In this document: piece after piece, positions 1 through 9,936 of the stretch | Layout: every line of letters begins with the position of its first letter | Position numbering within the stretch: position 1 is the first letter of the stretch | Origin: Haematococcus lacustris | Taxonomy: Eukaryota; Chlorophyta; Chlorophyceae; Chlamydomonadales; Haematococcaceae | Direction: 5' to 3' | DNA length: 64,000 nt | Assembly: GCA_030144725.1 (NCBI GenBank) | Contig: JASKMD010000006.1 | Span: 3,018,477 to 3,082,476, forward strand | Position numbers and translations under genes: made by a program | Notes under the pieces: model-generated | The model's input: the letters and a program-made list of their open reading frames with translations, nothing else | Databases searched by the model: none | Told to the model about the DNA's origin: nothing

Positions 1-57
1 CAGCTCGACAACTCCTCTCAGTCCTGACGCCAACACATGAGCACCTAGACACCGTAG
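1..57 (+). repeat. Left terminal inverted repeat
   Basis: These bases match 3712-3768 in reverse complement at 56 of 57 positions. The match stops after base 57, where the two arms diverge. It may continue left of the window. Confidence 0.85.
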
Positions 58-235
58 ACATAAGGTGAGGTGGCAAAAGGTCCTGGTAGGTGAGGCCTTC
101 TGGCCTCCATTGCCTTGTGGCCTCTATCGGTCTCAGGCATGCCTGCAGGTGAAGGATGACACTAACAATTCGCGCCTTGCATTAACCTTGCCATAACTCT
201 GTTGTTGTGTGCCTGTATATGCAGGCCATCCACAA

Positions 236-838
236 TCCAGCCCCACCCCTCGCTGCCCCAGGCCAGCCCTGCCTTCCCCCCTCCCAGCCATGCCCCACCC
301 TCTCCCAGCCCTGCCCCACCCCCTCGCAGCCTTGCGCTGCCCCTGCCGTTCCAGCCCAGCCTGCCCCACCCCCTCCCAGCCTGCGTTGCCCCTGCCCCCT
401 GCCCCTCCCCTCCCTGCACAGCCCTGCCCCACCCCATCCCAGCCCTGCCCCACCCCAACCCGGCCCTGCCCCACCCCCTCCCAGACTTGCGTTCCGTTGC
501 CCCTCCCCTCCCTGCCCCTCCCTGCCCCACGCCCTCCCACCCTGCCCCACCCCATCCCAGCCCTGCCCCACCCCCTCCCTGCCCTGCCCCACCCCTTCCA
601 GCCTTGCGCTGCCCCTCCCCTCCCTGCCCTTCCCTGCCCCACCCCCTCCCAGCCCTGCCCCACGCCCTCCCAGCCTTGCGTTGCCCCTCCACTCCCTGCC
701 CAGCCCCATCCCAAGCCCTGCCCCACCCCTTCCCAGCCCTGCCCCACCCCCTCCCTGCCCTGCCCCACCCCCTCCCAGCCCTGCCCCACCCCATCCCAGC
801 CTTGCGTTGCCCCTGCCCTGCCCTGCCCTGTCCTGCCT
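236..838. repeat. C-rich minisatellite, left arm
   Basis: Degenerate tandem array of a roughly 21-bp unit made of runs of 3-5 C separated by T, A or G. It is the reverse complement of the array at 2455-3140. The minus strand is therefore G-rich, with four or more GGG/GGGG runs per 25 bases, which is the pattern needed for G-quadruplex folding. The open frames here in all six registers translate only as Pro/Ser/Ala/Cys or Gly/Arg/Ala/Trp repeats. Confidence 0.85.
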
Positions 839-1165
839 TTAGGTGTGTGGCAGTGCCGGCTGCAGGTAGCAGCAGGCTGCAGGTGTGCTGCAGTGCATGA
901 GCAGCAGATGCAGGCTGCAGTGCATGTATTACAGTGCATGAGCAGCAGCAGCATCAGGCTGTAGTGCATGAGCAGCTGTGCAAGGACAGCAGCAGCAGTG
1001 TATGAGCAGCAGCAGCAGGCTGTCGGTATGTGGCGGTGCAGGCTGCAGGTAGCAGCAAGGCTGCAGGTGTGCTTTAGTGCATGAGCAGCAGCAGCAGCAC
1101 CAGGCTAAAGTGCATGTGCTGCAGTGCATGGGCAGTGGCAGCAGCAACAGGCTATAATGCATGAC
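839..1165. repeat. CAG/TGCATGAGCAG-rich arm
   Basis: Short interrupted CAG runs alternate with a recurrent GCAGTGCATGAGCAGCAG motif. The right arm (2083-2452) contains the reverse complement, so both arms of the fold-back structure share this segment. Confidence 0.75.
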
Positions 1166-1493
1166 CAGCAGTGCAAGGACAGCAACATGCGCGGTGTGTG
1201 TCTGGTTGCATGCACAAAGCTGGAGTGGCAACCCAACACTGCTGCGACAGGGAAGCTCATTCCAAGGCATATATCTGGCATGGTCTGCAGTGGTCTTGGT
1301 AGCTCCATGCAAATAAAGGCATGCAATTTGCGGTTGTTCATATGGACACCACGTTGGTTGTGTAAGACGGTTTCCCCGGTGATGGGCTATTGCAACTCGA
1401 ACATCAAGGTCTACAATAGACCTAGCGTCCTTGACCGTGCCAGTTGCAGCGTCGATGTAATACCGCATGGTGCCATATGGTTGGATTTGGTGC

Positions 1494-1629
1494 GGATCAC
1501 TGCCAGGCCTGCACTTGCTAAGCATCACCGTGATGCATACATGCCAGGGGGGTATGTAGCAGGTGACTACCACGTTTGCAGCATTAGCGCATCACCGAGT
1601 GGTGGTGTTGTCCATACAAGGGGCATGTG
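1494..1629 (+). repeat. 135-bp direct repeat, copy 1
   Basis: About 135 bp starting at GGATCACTGCCAGGCCTG recurs 225 bp downstream (1719-1852) with roughly ten differences. Both copies lie in the single-copy core of the fold-back element. No coding potential is evident. Confidence 0.8.
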
Positions 1630-1718
1630 GCGCACCACACCCTAGCATGCGGCCGGATGTGGTGAGCCTCCACTTCAGGTACCATCCGTGGTCTAGCTAG
1701 CTGTGACACATCGGGTGT

Positions 1719-1852
1719 GGATCACTGCCAGGCCTGCACTTGCTAAGCATGACCGTGATGCATACATGCAAAGGGGGTATGTAGCAGGTGGCTACCACAT
1801 TTGCGGCCTTAGCGCATCACCGCGTGGTGGTGTTGTCCATACAAGGGGCGTA
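1719..1852 (+). repeat. 135-bp direct repeat, copy 2
   Basis: Second copy of the repeat at 1494-1629. The 90-bp spacer between the copies is unique, so this is a tandem duplication of a 225-bp unit whose spacer part has not been kept in a third copy. Confidence 0.8.
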
Positions 1853-2082
1853 GGTATCATTTGAGAAGAGGATACACGGCTAATTACCGCCACCGTTTTC
1901 TTCATTACATCTTGACCATTCACAACTTACAAATCACGTTGTGTGGCATGGAACTGAACGGAAGCTCAGGACAATCTTTGTAAAAGCTTTTGTACCATGC
2001 AACATTCTTCTTAGATGGTCTCTGACTGCACTGATGGGCTCTGACTGATGGGCACTGACTGGGCACTGATGGGCTCTGACTG

Positions 2083-2452
2083 CCACACACCTACAGCCTG
2101 CTGCTGCTGTCCATGCACTGCTTATGCACTACAGCCTGCTGCTCTTGCTGCTGCTCATGCACCGCAACCCACCTACAACCTGCTGCTGCTGCTCATGCAC
2201 TGCAGCACATGCACTGCAGCCTGCTGCTGCTGCTCATGCATTGCAGCACACCTACAGCCTGCTGCTACCTGCACTGCCACACACCTACAGCCTGCTGCTG
2301 CCCATGCACTGCTGCTCATGCACTACAGCCTGCTGCTGTTGCTGCTCATGCACTACAACACATGCACTGCAGCCTACTGCTGCTGCTCATGCACTGCAGC
2401 ACACCTACAGCCTGCTGTTACCTGCAGCCTGCACTGCCACACACCTACATGC
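2083..2452. repeat. CTG-rich arm
   Basis: Reverse-complement counterpart of 839-1165, built of CCTGCTGCTGCTCATGCACTGCAG-like units of variable length. Reading it as protein gives Cys/Leu/His-rich repeats in every frame, with no domain. Confidence 0.75.
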
Positions 2453-2454
2453 AG

Positions 2455-3140
2455 GGCAAGGCAGGACAAGGCAGGGCAGGGCAGGGTAGGGTAGGGCAGG
2501 GTAGGGCAGGGGAGAACAGGGCAGGGCAGGGTAGGGCAGGTCTGGTTTGGTCACGTCATGTCATGGGCAGCGCAAGGCTGGGAAGGGGTGGGGCAGGGCT
2601 GGGAGGGGGCAGGGCTGGGAGGGGGTGGGGCAGGGCAGGGAGGGGGTGGGGCAGGGCTGGGAGGGGGTGGGGCAGGGCTGGGAGGGGGAAGGGCTGGGAG
2701 GGGGTGGGGCAGGGCTGGGAAGGGGTGGGGCAGGGCTGGGAGGGGGTGGGGCAGGGCTGGGAGGGGGTGGGGCAGGGCTGGGAGGGGGTGGGGTAGGGCA
2801 GGGAGGGGGTGGGGTAGGGCTGGGAGGGGGTGGGGCAGGGCTGGGGTGGGTCAGGGCTGGGACGGGGCAGGGCTGGGAGGGGGCAGGGCTGCGAGGGGGT
2901 GGGGCAGGGCTGGGAAGGGGTGGGGCAGGGCTGGGAGGGGGTGGGGTAGGTCAGGGAGGGGGTGGGGCAGGGCTGGGAGGGGGTGGGGTAGGGCTGGGAG
3001 GGGGTGGGGTAGGGCAGGGAGGGGGTGGGGTAGGGCTGGGAGGGGGTGGGGCAGGGCTGGGGTGGGGCAGGGCTGGGAGGGGGTGGGGCAGGGCTGGGAG
3101 GGGGTGGGGCTGGGCTGGGAGGGGGTGGGGTAGGGTTGGC
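2455..3140 (+). repeat. 21-bp G-rich minisatellite, right arm
   Basis: About 30 copies of the 21-bp unit CAGGGCTGGGAGGGGGTGGGG and variants. Every unit has four G-runs, so the whole 0.7 kb can form tandem G-quadruplexes. The array is the mirror arm of 236-838. Confidence 0.9.
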
Positions 3141-3711
3141 CTGGGGCGGCGAGGGGCAACGCAAGGCTGGGAGCTGGCTTGGCCTCTGTGGTGAGCTGGG
3201 GTAGCAACCAGCAATGATGAAGTCAGGCATGACTTGTTGCTCACAGTATGTGCACCACCAGCAAGGGGTTTAGACAGGAACGCAGGTTCATGTTCACATA
3301 CTCAGCAGGCAGTGAGTCTCTTGGCTGCAGAATCTCCTACTGACAAGAACCTGCCACACCACAGCATGCGTGGCTGGACCAAGCAGCATCCACTGAAGAC
3401 TGGAGGCTGCTTTGCACCAGCATGCGCTTGTGGGAGTAGCACTCCTCCATCTGTGGTGCATTGCTGATGTACGAGCGCCGCATGCACTTGTTCATCGCGG
3501 TCCAGTGCTGATCCTCCACTCTCTTCCTTTCACTCCAGTCTCTGCTTTGCTTTCCTCCAGCTCTGCTCCATTGCTGCTGCTCTTCCTGCTGCTGCTCCTC
3601 TTCTTGCTGCTGGTCTTCTAATGCCTCTCCATGCTCCTGTTGGTGCCTGGTGCCTGGGCAGCAGGTGCAGGAGGTTGTCGAGGAGGAGGCTGTTGACCTG
3701 GGCGCTTTTGC

Positions 3712-3768
3712 CTACGGTGTCTAGGTGCTCATGTGTTGGCGTCGGGACTGAGAGGAGTTGTCGAGCTG
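3712..3768 (-). repeat. Right terminal inverted repeat
   Basis: Reverse complement of bases 1-57 with one mismatch. The flank beginning at 3769 is unrelated to the inside of the element. Single-copy DNA lies between the G-rich arm and this repeat (3141-3711), with no recognisable gene. Confidence 0.85.
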
Positions 3769-4574
3769 TTTGTGCGCCCTCTCAGCACTGAGGCCGCGAT
3801 GCAGGACATTCGCCTGCAACGCGCAGATTGTAACCGCGGTCAATACTAGCAGCGAGCACGGACATTGGGATGGCCTACATTAGGGAGCTGAGCATCGGTG
3901 TGGCCAGCCTAAATGTGTACCAATAAATGTGGCTGGCTCACCTGTATGCTCAACGCCGCTCTTGCCTGCGATGCCGTACCTACAGGCCTCTAGCGTGGAC
4001 AAACACTACAGACGGGGTGCTTGCGGGGGCTTGCCGTTTTTGGTACCAATAATATTGCCGAAAATCGGCAAGGAGTAACCGGGAGGGTTGATTGCCAGTC
4101 GGTAGGCTAATAATGTTGACGTCAACCACCTCACATTCTGCACGGTAACGACCCCTCACACATCCCAACTTATGTTGACCTTGCCAGTCATGTCCTACCA
4201 GGCATGCGGGCATGCAGGTGATACATGAAGCACACGACGAGAAGCCCTGCAGGGCCTACCCTCCATCTACCCACACAGCAGCATTCCTGCAAATGGCTAG
4301 TGCTACAGCTGGCTCAGGTAGCTTGAGCTTCTGGTTGCAAGGATGCTTCCATGTAGTATGATGTACCGTGTACCCCCTGGCATGATCCACAGCTCCTTGC
4401 CCACCATGCAACTCGTGTGTTGTGGTCAATATCTGACCTGCTGCCTACCCGCTACTGCTCCCACTGGCATGGCTGCATGCACCCACCTTCCTCGCTCCCT
4501 GCTGCTTTGCAAAGCCGCGCATGACTGCCACATGCCCATCATGCCATGCTGGGTAAAATTGAACCCTTCTTTTG
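3769..4574. other. Intergenic, 3' side of the hydroxylase gene
   Basis: No convincing gene or repeat. This stretch should contain the 3' untranslated region of the minus-strand hydroxylase gene. I did not find a UGUAA signal on that strand. Confidence 0.4.
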
Positions 4575-5285
4575 CTACAAGCGCACGCTGCTTGTCATGA
4601 AAAGGACGTCATACAGCGGCGAGCTGATACCATATCCCCGGCTGTGGTCCCGAAAGTGGTGTTCCAAGTGCCTGCGCCGCAGCTGCTGCAGGACACCCGG
4701 CAGCCGCTTGGATGCGGTGCAATGCACCAAGTAATGCAGCACATCATACGCCACATAACCCAGGCCCATGCCGCCGAACAGCGGCAAGGCATGGCAGCTG
4801 GGCAGCAGGCTGTGCAGGGCAATGTAGACAGCTGCCACAAGCAGGGAGGCTGGCACGGGAGGGAACACCAGGCGCAGGAGGTCGCTGGGGTACTTGTGGT
4901 GGCAGCCATGGAACAGGAAGTGCAGGGTGATACCCCAGTAGGAGGTCATGCTTGCATGGAACACGAAGCGGTGGATCACGTACTCCAGCAGCTGCCACGC
5001 CAACACACCCAGCACCAGGTAGGTGGCCAAGCCTGGCCAGCTGATCTGGTGCGCCTGCTGGGCAAGGTACATGCAGGTGCTGAACAGGGGGACCCACAGC
5101 AGGGGCACCAGCCACCAGGGCGTCTTGCTGCAGGCCTCGAGAAGGCTGTTGTCGAAGAAGCGGGGCTGGCCAGGCTCAGGGCGCTCCACCCAATCCCAGT
5201 ACTGTGTGCCAAGGTGGCCTACACGGAACACCATTGCTTGCTGGCTGTTGATTGCCTTGCTGTTGGGTAGGGGTGGGCAGACCAT
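4575..5285 (-). CDS. Fatty acid 2-hydroxylase (sphingolipid alpha-hydroxylase)
   Basis: A di-iron membrane enzyme of the ER that hydroxylates C-2 of the very-long-chain acyl group of sphingolipids. The 236-residue product matches the length and start of plant FAH1-type proteins, which lack the N-terminal cytochrome b5 domain of yeast Scs7. Visible in order: the VFRVGHLG segment near residue 20, hydrophobic spans, then the histidine boxes HRFVFH, HGCHHK, HYLVH and HLEHH that bind iron. The final part is RGYGISSPLYD. The ATG at 5285 was chosen because the frame upstream to 5324 has only a TTG and because MVCPPLPNS aligns with the plant start. There are no introns, unlike the multi-exon genes nearby. 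A retrocopy is possible, but the frame is intact. No partner gene is adjacent. Confidence 0.9.
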   Translation of the reverse strand: MVCPPLPNSKAINSQQAMVFRVGHLGTQYWDWVERPEPGQPRFFDNSLLEACSKTPWWLVPLLWVPLFSTCMYLAQQAHQISWPGLATYLVLGVLAWQLLEYVIHRFVFHASMTSYWGITLHFLFHGCHHKYPSDLLRLVFPPVPASLLVAAVYIALHSLLPSCHALPLFGGMGLGYVAYDVLHYLVHCTASKRLPGVLQQLRRRHLEHHFRDHSRGYGISSPLYDVLFMTSSVRL

Positions 5286-6651
5286 CTCTACCACTGCTGA
5301 CGGCCGCCGACTGGTGACAACCAAGCGTGATCCCAGTATCAGGCTGTGACCTGGGCCAGCAGCTTGATTTGTGTGTGGGGCTTAATCCCTGGTGTCTCTA
5401 TGACGCTGGAGGAAAGCACCTCGGCGGTCAGGCGTAAAGGTCCAGCACGCCTGTAGGTGTGCAGAGCCAACACACAGCTCAAGACATGTAGTACTGTTGT
5501 TCAACTGCATCACCCTGACTCACAAGGACCAGGAAAGCTACGCCAGTGAGGGTGAGGGTGGTCCGCGGGTGTGGTAGTGGAAGATAGGCTGCCTCTTGGC
5601 GCGTGGCCTGCATCAACACCCGCAAGCTGAGATTCCCATAAGCATCAGTGCCCCGCTAATGCCGTGACTGCACCGTGAATAAAAACGCGAGGCCGATGGT
5701 CATGAAAAGCCGGGTCATGCCCGAGCTTGGCTGCATGTCAAAGTGCACGTCATTGATTGTTTGGCCGAAAGGCTTGCGGAGTATAAAAGGTTCGGCACGC
5801 ATGGGGTTTGAAGATTGTTATGCTTCCTGTCAGGTCCCACAAGGTCAGGTAAAATGGCTCGAAAAAATGTACCGTCACTTTTTGTCGCGTACACAGCACT
5901 CCAAGAGGTCAAACCGCGACGCCCCGCTGCGGCGTGGTGCTCCGCAGCTTGGCCTGCGAGGGACGGGCTAAAGTCAACATTGCCCCCCTCCGCGGTATCC
6001 TTGCACCAGTGACTCCTTGCACCCTGACTCTAGTGCGGTCACTAGTCGGTCGGTTGGCGTGCGTGATGGGGTGCTGGCATGCAAATCTGCAGTGCTGTTT
6101 TTGAGGTCGATTTGCTGCTTGTTGATGCTACGTATACGACTTGTTTTTGCGCCCTAGCGTTGAAGTATGCTCATAGCTCCCACGGGAAGCTGTTGCAATG
6201 TATTTAAGCGACCCTGCGCAGGTTGGGAAGCTCTTGAAATTACAGTGCGTTGAAATCTTATTTATAGGCGGGATGTGCATCAAACACCGTGCTGACCTCC
6301 TGTAGAGATGCAAGCGGTGTGCCCCGAGAATCGCTTACACTTTTGGTAGCGTTATCTTTAGGATTAGCACCCATAGATACACCCAGACATACCTACCATG
6401 CTCATGTCTAAATTACCCCATCATCTCGCGCTTACCAGGCTGCGAAAGTGTGCGAGGTTGTTCTGATTCCTCCAAGCTACCACCAGCGTCCACCAGCGGC
6501 GCAAATGATGCAGACTGGCGGCCATAATTAGCGATGGGCCGACGCAGTCAGCGTAGTAAGAATAGGTATGATAGGAAAGCATTGGACAGCAGGGGATAGC
6601 ATAGGAAAGCATAAGAAAGCATAGGAAGCTCTTGTCATTCATCAGCCCTCT
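5286..6651. other. Intergenic, upstream of the hydroxylase
   Basis: Contains the promoter side of the minus-strand hydroxylase gene and about 1 kb of less GC-rich DNA with no gene I can support. A TATAAAAG sequence lies near 5782 on the plus strand without an obvious downstream gene. Short AGCATAGGAA repeats (6575-6635) precede the hAT insertion. Confidence 0.4.
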
Positions 6652-6659
6652 GGATACTG

Positions 6660-8097
6660 CAGTGTTACCAAATACGGCTGAGCCGTATTTTGCCGTACAC
6701 CGTTTTTTCGTATATACTGTACCGTACAATCGTCTTGACCGTATGGCCGAGAGGTCGCCTGTTCAATCCTTAGTGACTCAAGGACATTTTTTATATCAAC
6801 AGTACACGATCACAACATGACGGCGGTGGCAAGATCGGATCATTCTAGCATGACCAACCTATAGATACTACCTATAGTGGTGTGTGGGGCATGGCATGGC
6901 TGGGTTGGCTGCTACTAATGGATCCCACTCGAAGTTGCCCGCTCCATGTTGCCCGCTCCAGGCTGCTACGCCACGGGTAGGGTAGGGAGAGGGCTGCAGC
7001 GTGGGGTCCTACCTACCATGCCATGTCATTGTGGTGTATGGGCATGGCATGGGTATGGGCATGGCATGGCTGATGTGAGCTTGTTGGTTGTAACTACAAG
7101 CGCACGCTTCATGCTGCCCGCTCCAGGCTGGAGGAGTGGGGGGGGAGGGGAGGGAAGGGAGGAGATCTGATGGCTTAGGAGGTGGTGGTGGTGATGGTGG
7201 TCAGGGGAGGGTGGGGAGGCTTGCTCCAGGCTGTAAGGTAAGTTGGGGTGGGGAAGTGGCACGTGGCAAGTGGGATGACAATGGTTGAGGTGGTTGTAGG
7301 GAAAGGGAGAATGAGACCATTAACCCTGCAACAGTCAAGTGGTAAACAAGCGGTCAGGCAATGTACTTGGAGTCACATGACTGCAAGATCAACCACTCAC
7401 CATTTGCTAGGGTGGGGTTTGTGTGGGGAGGTCTGTGTCCAAGTGGGGCTGGACTGGGCTGGGCTGGGCTGGGCTGGGCTAGGCTGGGCTGGTGGGTAGG
7501 GTACTGCTCTTGGCTGCTGCTATTGTCTTGGCTACTGCTCTTGGCAGCTGCTCATGGCAGCTGCTCCTGCGACTGGCAACTTGCAGCATGCTTCCTTCTT
7601 ACTAGCATCTTACCACTGCAACTGGGCTACAACGACAGATGTGGCAGTAACGTACCAAGTCGTCCAGCTCTTCAACATGCACTTCTGCGGCCCCGCGTTG
7701 CTTTTGCCGAGGGCTGTCTTCTGGGCTTGTAGTTCGCTTGCTTTCTGCCTCCTTTGCCAGAAGCTGAGACTTCAGTTCGCTGTCGGGCATCAGGCATGTC
7801 GCAACATCTCTTCCGCTGCCCGTGATGTGCTGGCATAGGCGAGAGACGCTAGATGCGGCGAACTCCAAGTTGCAGTTTCGGCACTGGAACCTCGGGGACC
7901 CGCTATCTTGCTGAAGTTGTTGATAAGAATCATGTACAGGTTCATTTAGCTCCTTGGGTAGAGGCATCGCTCTGTGCCGCCAAAGGCCGCGGACCACCGT
8001 ATAGACGGTCTGTATAAACGGAAAAATACAGAGCCATTTACGGAAAAACGATTATACGGTAAAAACGGACCGTTCTGGACCGTATTTGGTAACACTG
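6660..8097. mobile_element. Non-autonomous hAT transposon with 8-bp target duplication
   Basis: The left end CAGTGTTACCAAATACGG (6660-6677) is matched exactly in reverse complement by the right end (8080-8097), giving an 18-bp perfect terminal repeat. The element is flanked by the 8-bp direct repeat GGATACTG at 6652-6659 and 8098-8105. CAGTG ends and 8-bp duplications are diagnostic of the hAT superfamily. Several CCGTAT-type motifs lie just inside both ends, as expected for subterminal transposase-binding sites. At 1438 bp it is too short for a complete transposase and keeps only an N-terminal zinc-finger fragment. The perfect duplication and ends indicate a fairly recent insertion. Confidence 0.93.
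7602..7967 (-). pseudogene. hAT transposase N-terminal (BED-like zinc finger) remnant
   Basis: A 121-residue frame inside the hAT element, starting at the ATG at 7967. It has CRNC, then a histidine in CQHITGSG and a final cysteine in VATC. This Cys2-His-Cys arrangement, with the pattern H-[IL]-x-G...V..C, is the DNA-binding finger at the start of many hAT transposases. The following 60 residues are charged and low-complexity, and the frame ends without the catalytic RNase-H-like or dimerisation regions. It is either a truncated exon or a relic. It could still encode a finger-only protein that binds element ends, which is inference. Confidence 0.65.
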
Positions 8098-8424
8098 GGA
8101 TACTGTCGTCGAAGGAGAGACCAAGAAAAAACAGTTCCTTCGGACATGCTGCCTGCTCAAAGTATATGCTTTGATGCGGTGGAGGAGGAGGGCCAGTGCA
8201 ACGCCTAGGCATGTTGCGAGCGAGCTGCGAGCCACCCGGTAACCGAACATAACCGCCGGCCCTCGCGCTAGCGCTGTTGTAGACCGTACCTACTAGCACC
8301 CGCTTAAGAAAGAACGCCGCATCCATCTACAGTAACCTTGCCACCTGGACACTTGTCGACACTGGTGGGCGCCCAGGCCGTGCAGGCCCTTTGATGCAGT
8401 AGGCATATCGGGAAGGCTCGCTGA

Positions 8425-8682
8425 TCAAGGCTGTGTAAGCGCGGCATCAAATGGCTCTCGGTACATTTCGCCAAAGAGACCTTGTGGGACCTGACTTCCT
8501 GCAGTAATGGAGATGATAAAGGCATATTGAAAGCGGTGAGCAGTCACTTGCAGCGAGAAGCCCCGCTCAAGCACGCCCGCCTGAAATATATCCTTGGTTG
8601 CTTGTGCTTGGGTTGGCATAGAAGGACTTAGCAGTGCCACTGCCTGCACCACCATAATCAGCAAGTACCAACGCAAAGGCAT
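8425..8682 (-). CDS. Possible small secreted protein or first exon
   Basis: An 85-residue frame from a true ATG at 8682. It opens with a good signal peptide: a positively charged start (MPLRW), a hydrophobic core, then a PTQAQA cleavage region. The rest (about 57 residues) matches no family I know. It may be a whole small secreted protein or the first exon of a longer minus-strand gene whose other exons I could not place. A 17-base string in it (8478-8494, TCAGGTCCCACAAGGTC on the minus strand) also occurs on the plus strand at 5830-5846, so part of it may be duplicated DNA. Confidence 0.35.
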   Translation of the reverse strand: MPLRWYLLIMVVQAVALLSPSMPTQAQATKDIFQAGVLERGFSLQVTAHRFQYAFIISITAGSQVPQGLFGEMYREPFDAALTQP

Positions 8683-9456
8683 AGTTAGTTACCTTCTCTA
8701 TAGGTGGTGTTTTGTCTGTGTTATGTTATGTTCCCATGCACATGGCATGCGCGCCTTCCACCTACACTAATGCCAGACCCCTGTGACAGGGCTACCATGC
8801 ATTGATATGAGCTGATGACAGCTCAAGAGACGGCACATTACTGTCCTGCAGGCTGCTGCTGCTGGGCCTTGGGTGGCCGGTCTCGCAATGAGTATGCCTT
8901 GTATGCATCTACTTTTGCTTTCTTGGTATCTACTTAGCCTTTACTGCCAGCACATACCAGGCTAATGGCGCAGGGGGTGTAAGCAACCTCGATACACCTT
9001 AAGTGAGGATTTATGAGGACGCAGGGCACTACTGCCCCCCTTTTTTTTATTTGGGCAGCGGGTTGGGTGTTTACATACAGGGGATTTGCTGCCACAAAAT
9101 CTCTGACCTTGGGCATGTTGACGGCGGTGGTCTTCAACGCAACTGTGGCAGTCGAGCAGAGTGTGCCTGGATCTGTACGTTCATAGCTGTCCTTCCCCCT
9201 GCCTGTGTACCTCTCGCCCAGACCCGTCAAGCCATGAGCACGTGCCATCACTGATGACACGGTTTGAGTATAACATACACTAACGTGGTAATGGATGCAC
9301 ATATGCAGGCCCAAGGCAAAACTAGATCAAGGAGGTGCAAGCTGTATGGAAGCTGGTCAGAATGCTGTCAGGAGGCACAACGTGCATGGTGTCATGTGAT
9401 GCCTGTAACCCAAATGCCCAGCACCCCGGCCGGCCTAAAGGAGGATTATAAGCCCA
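8683..9456. other. Intergenic stretch
   Basis: No gene I can support. A minus-strand open frame (8934-9314) lacks an ATG at its start and shows no domain. Confidence 0.35.
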
Positions 9457-9464
9457 GTGTGCAC

Positions 9465-9753
9465 CAGTGTTTTTTTTTTCAAAACAGCCACGCTGATGCT
9501 GGTCACGAAGGGTCCAGGACCGTCACATGGCTGGTTACGCAGCTGGTCCCGACTGGTTACGAAAACCAAACATCGCAGCCTTTTTTCAAGCCAAAAGTCA
9601 TTTTTAATGAATAATTTTCACGTAAAAGACATTTTTCGGTTACGAAGCAGCCGAGGCCAGCCAACGCAAGGGTCCGTTTGGTAACGAAATCCAGGCCTAG
9701 AAAACAGGCTTTTGGTTCCGATCGTTACGTATTACGCAAAAAAAAAATCACTG
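9465..9753. mobile_element. hAT-type MITE, 289 bp
   Basis: The ends are CAGTG followed by a T10 tract at the left and, in reverse complement, CAGTGA followed by a T10 tract at the right. They are flanked by the perfect 8-bp direct repeat GTGTGCAC at 9457-9464 and 9754-9761. The interior has repeated GGTTACGAA/GGTAACGAA motifs in both orientations and no coding potential. The end sequence differs from the larger hAT element at 6660, so it was probably moved by a different transposase. Confidence 0.9.
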
Positions 9754-9936
9754 GTGTGCACCCATCTGTGTTTGCTGACCTGAAATGCAAGGCCTCTCAG
9801 TTTGAAGTGTGCCCAGCTAATCTAGGAGCCTAGTGGCATGGGTGCGTCTGTTGTCGTGCTGTATACCTGGGTGAGTCCGACACTGTGTTGCTTGCATTGA
9901 ACAGTGAGCTCCGTAGTATAGTTATGCATCAGGCTG

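Larger units (their letters stand above)
1..3768. mobile_element. Fold-back (large inverted repeat) element
   Basis: The first 57 bases of the window are the reverse complement of 3712-3768 with one mismatch, so the window begins at, or inside, one end of an inverted-repeat element. Inside lie two further inverted arms. The left arm is C-rich minisatellite (236-838) followed by CAG-rich DNA (839-1165). The right arm is CTG-rich DNA (2083-2452) followed by G-rich minisatellite (2455-3140). The core (1166-2082) holds a 135-bp direct repeat. I see no transposase. Long open frames across the arms are low-complexity Pro/Gly reading of the repeats on both strands and are not genes. Because the left end coincides with the window edge, the true terminus and any target duplication cannot be seen. 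Confidence 0.65.

Noticed and set aside
133..969. Long overlapping open frames on both strands (Gly/Arg/Trp- or Pro-rich)
   Set aside because: They are six-frame readings of the 21-bp minisatellite; no start context, splice sites or domains, and the mirror arm gives the same artefact.
2547..3230. Gly-rich and Pro-rich open frames over the right arm
   Set aside because: Same minisatellite artefact as on the left arm.
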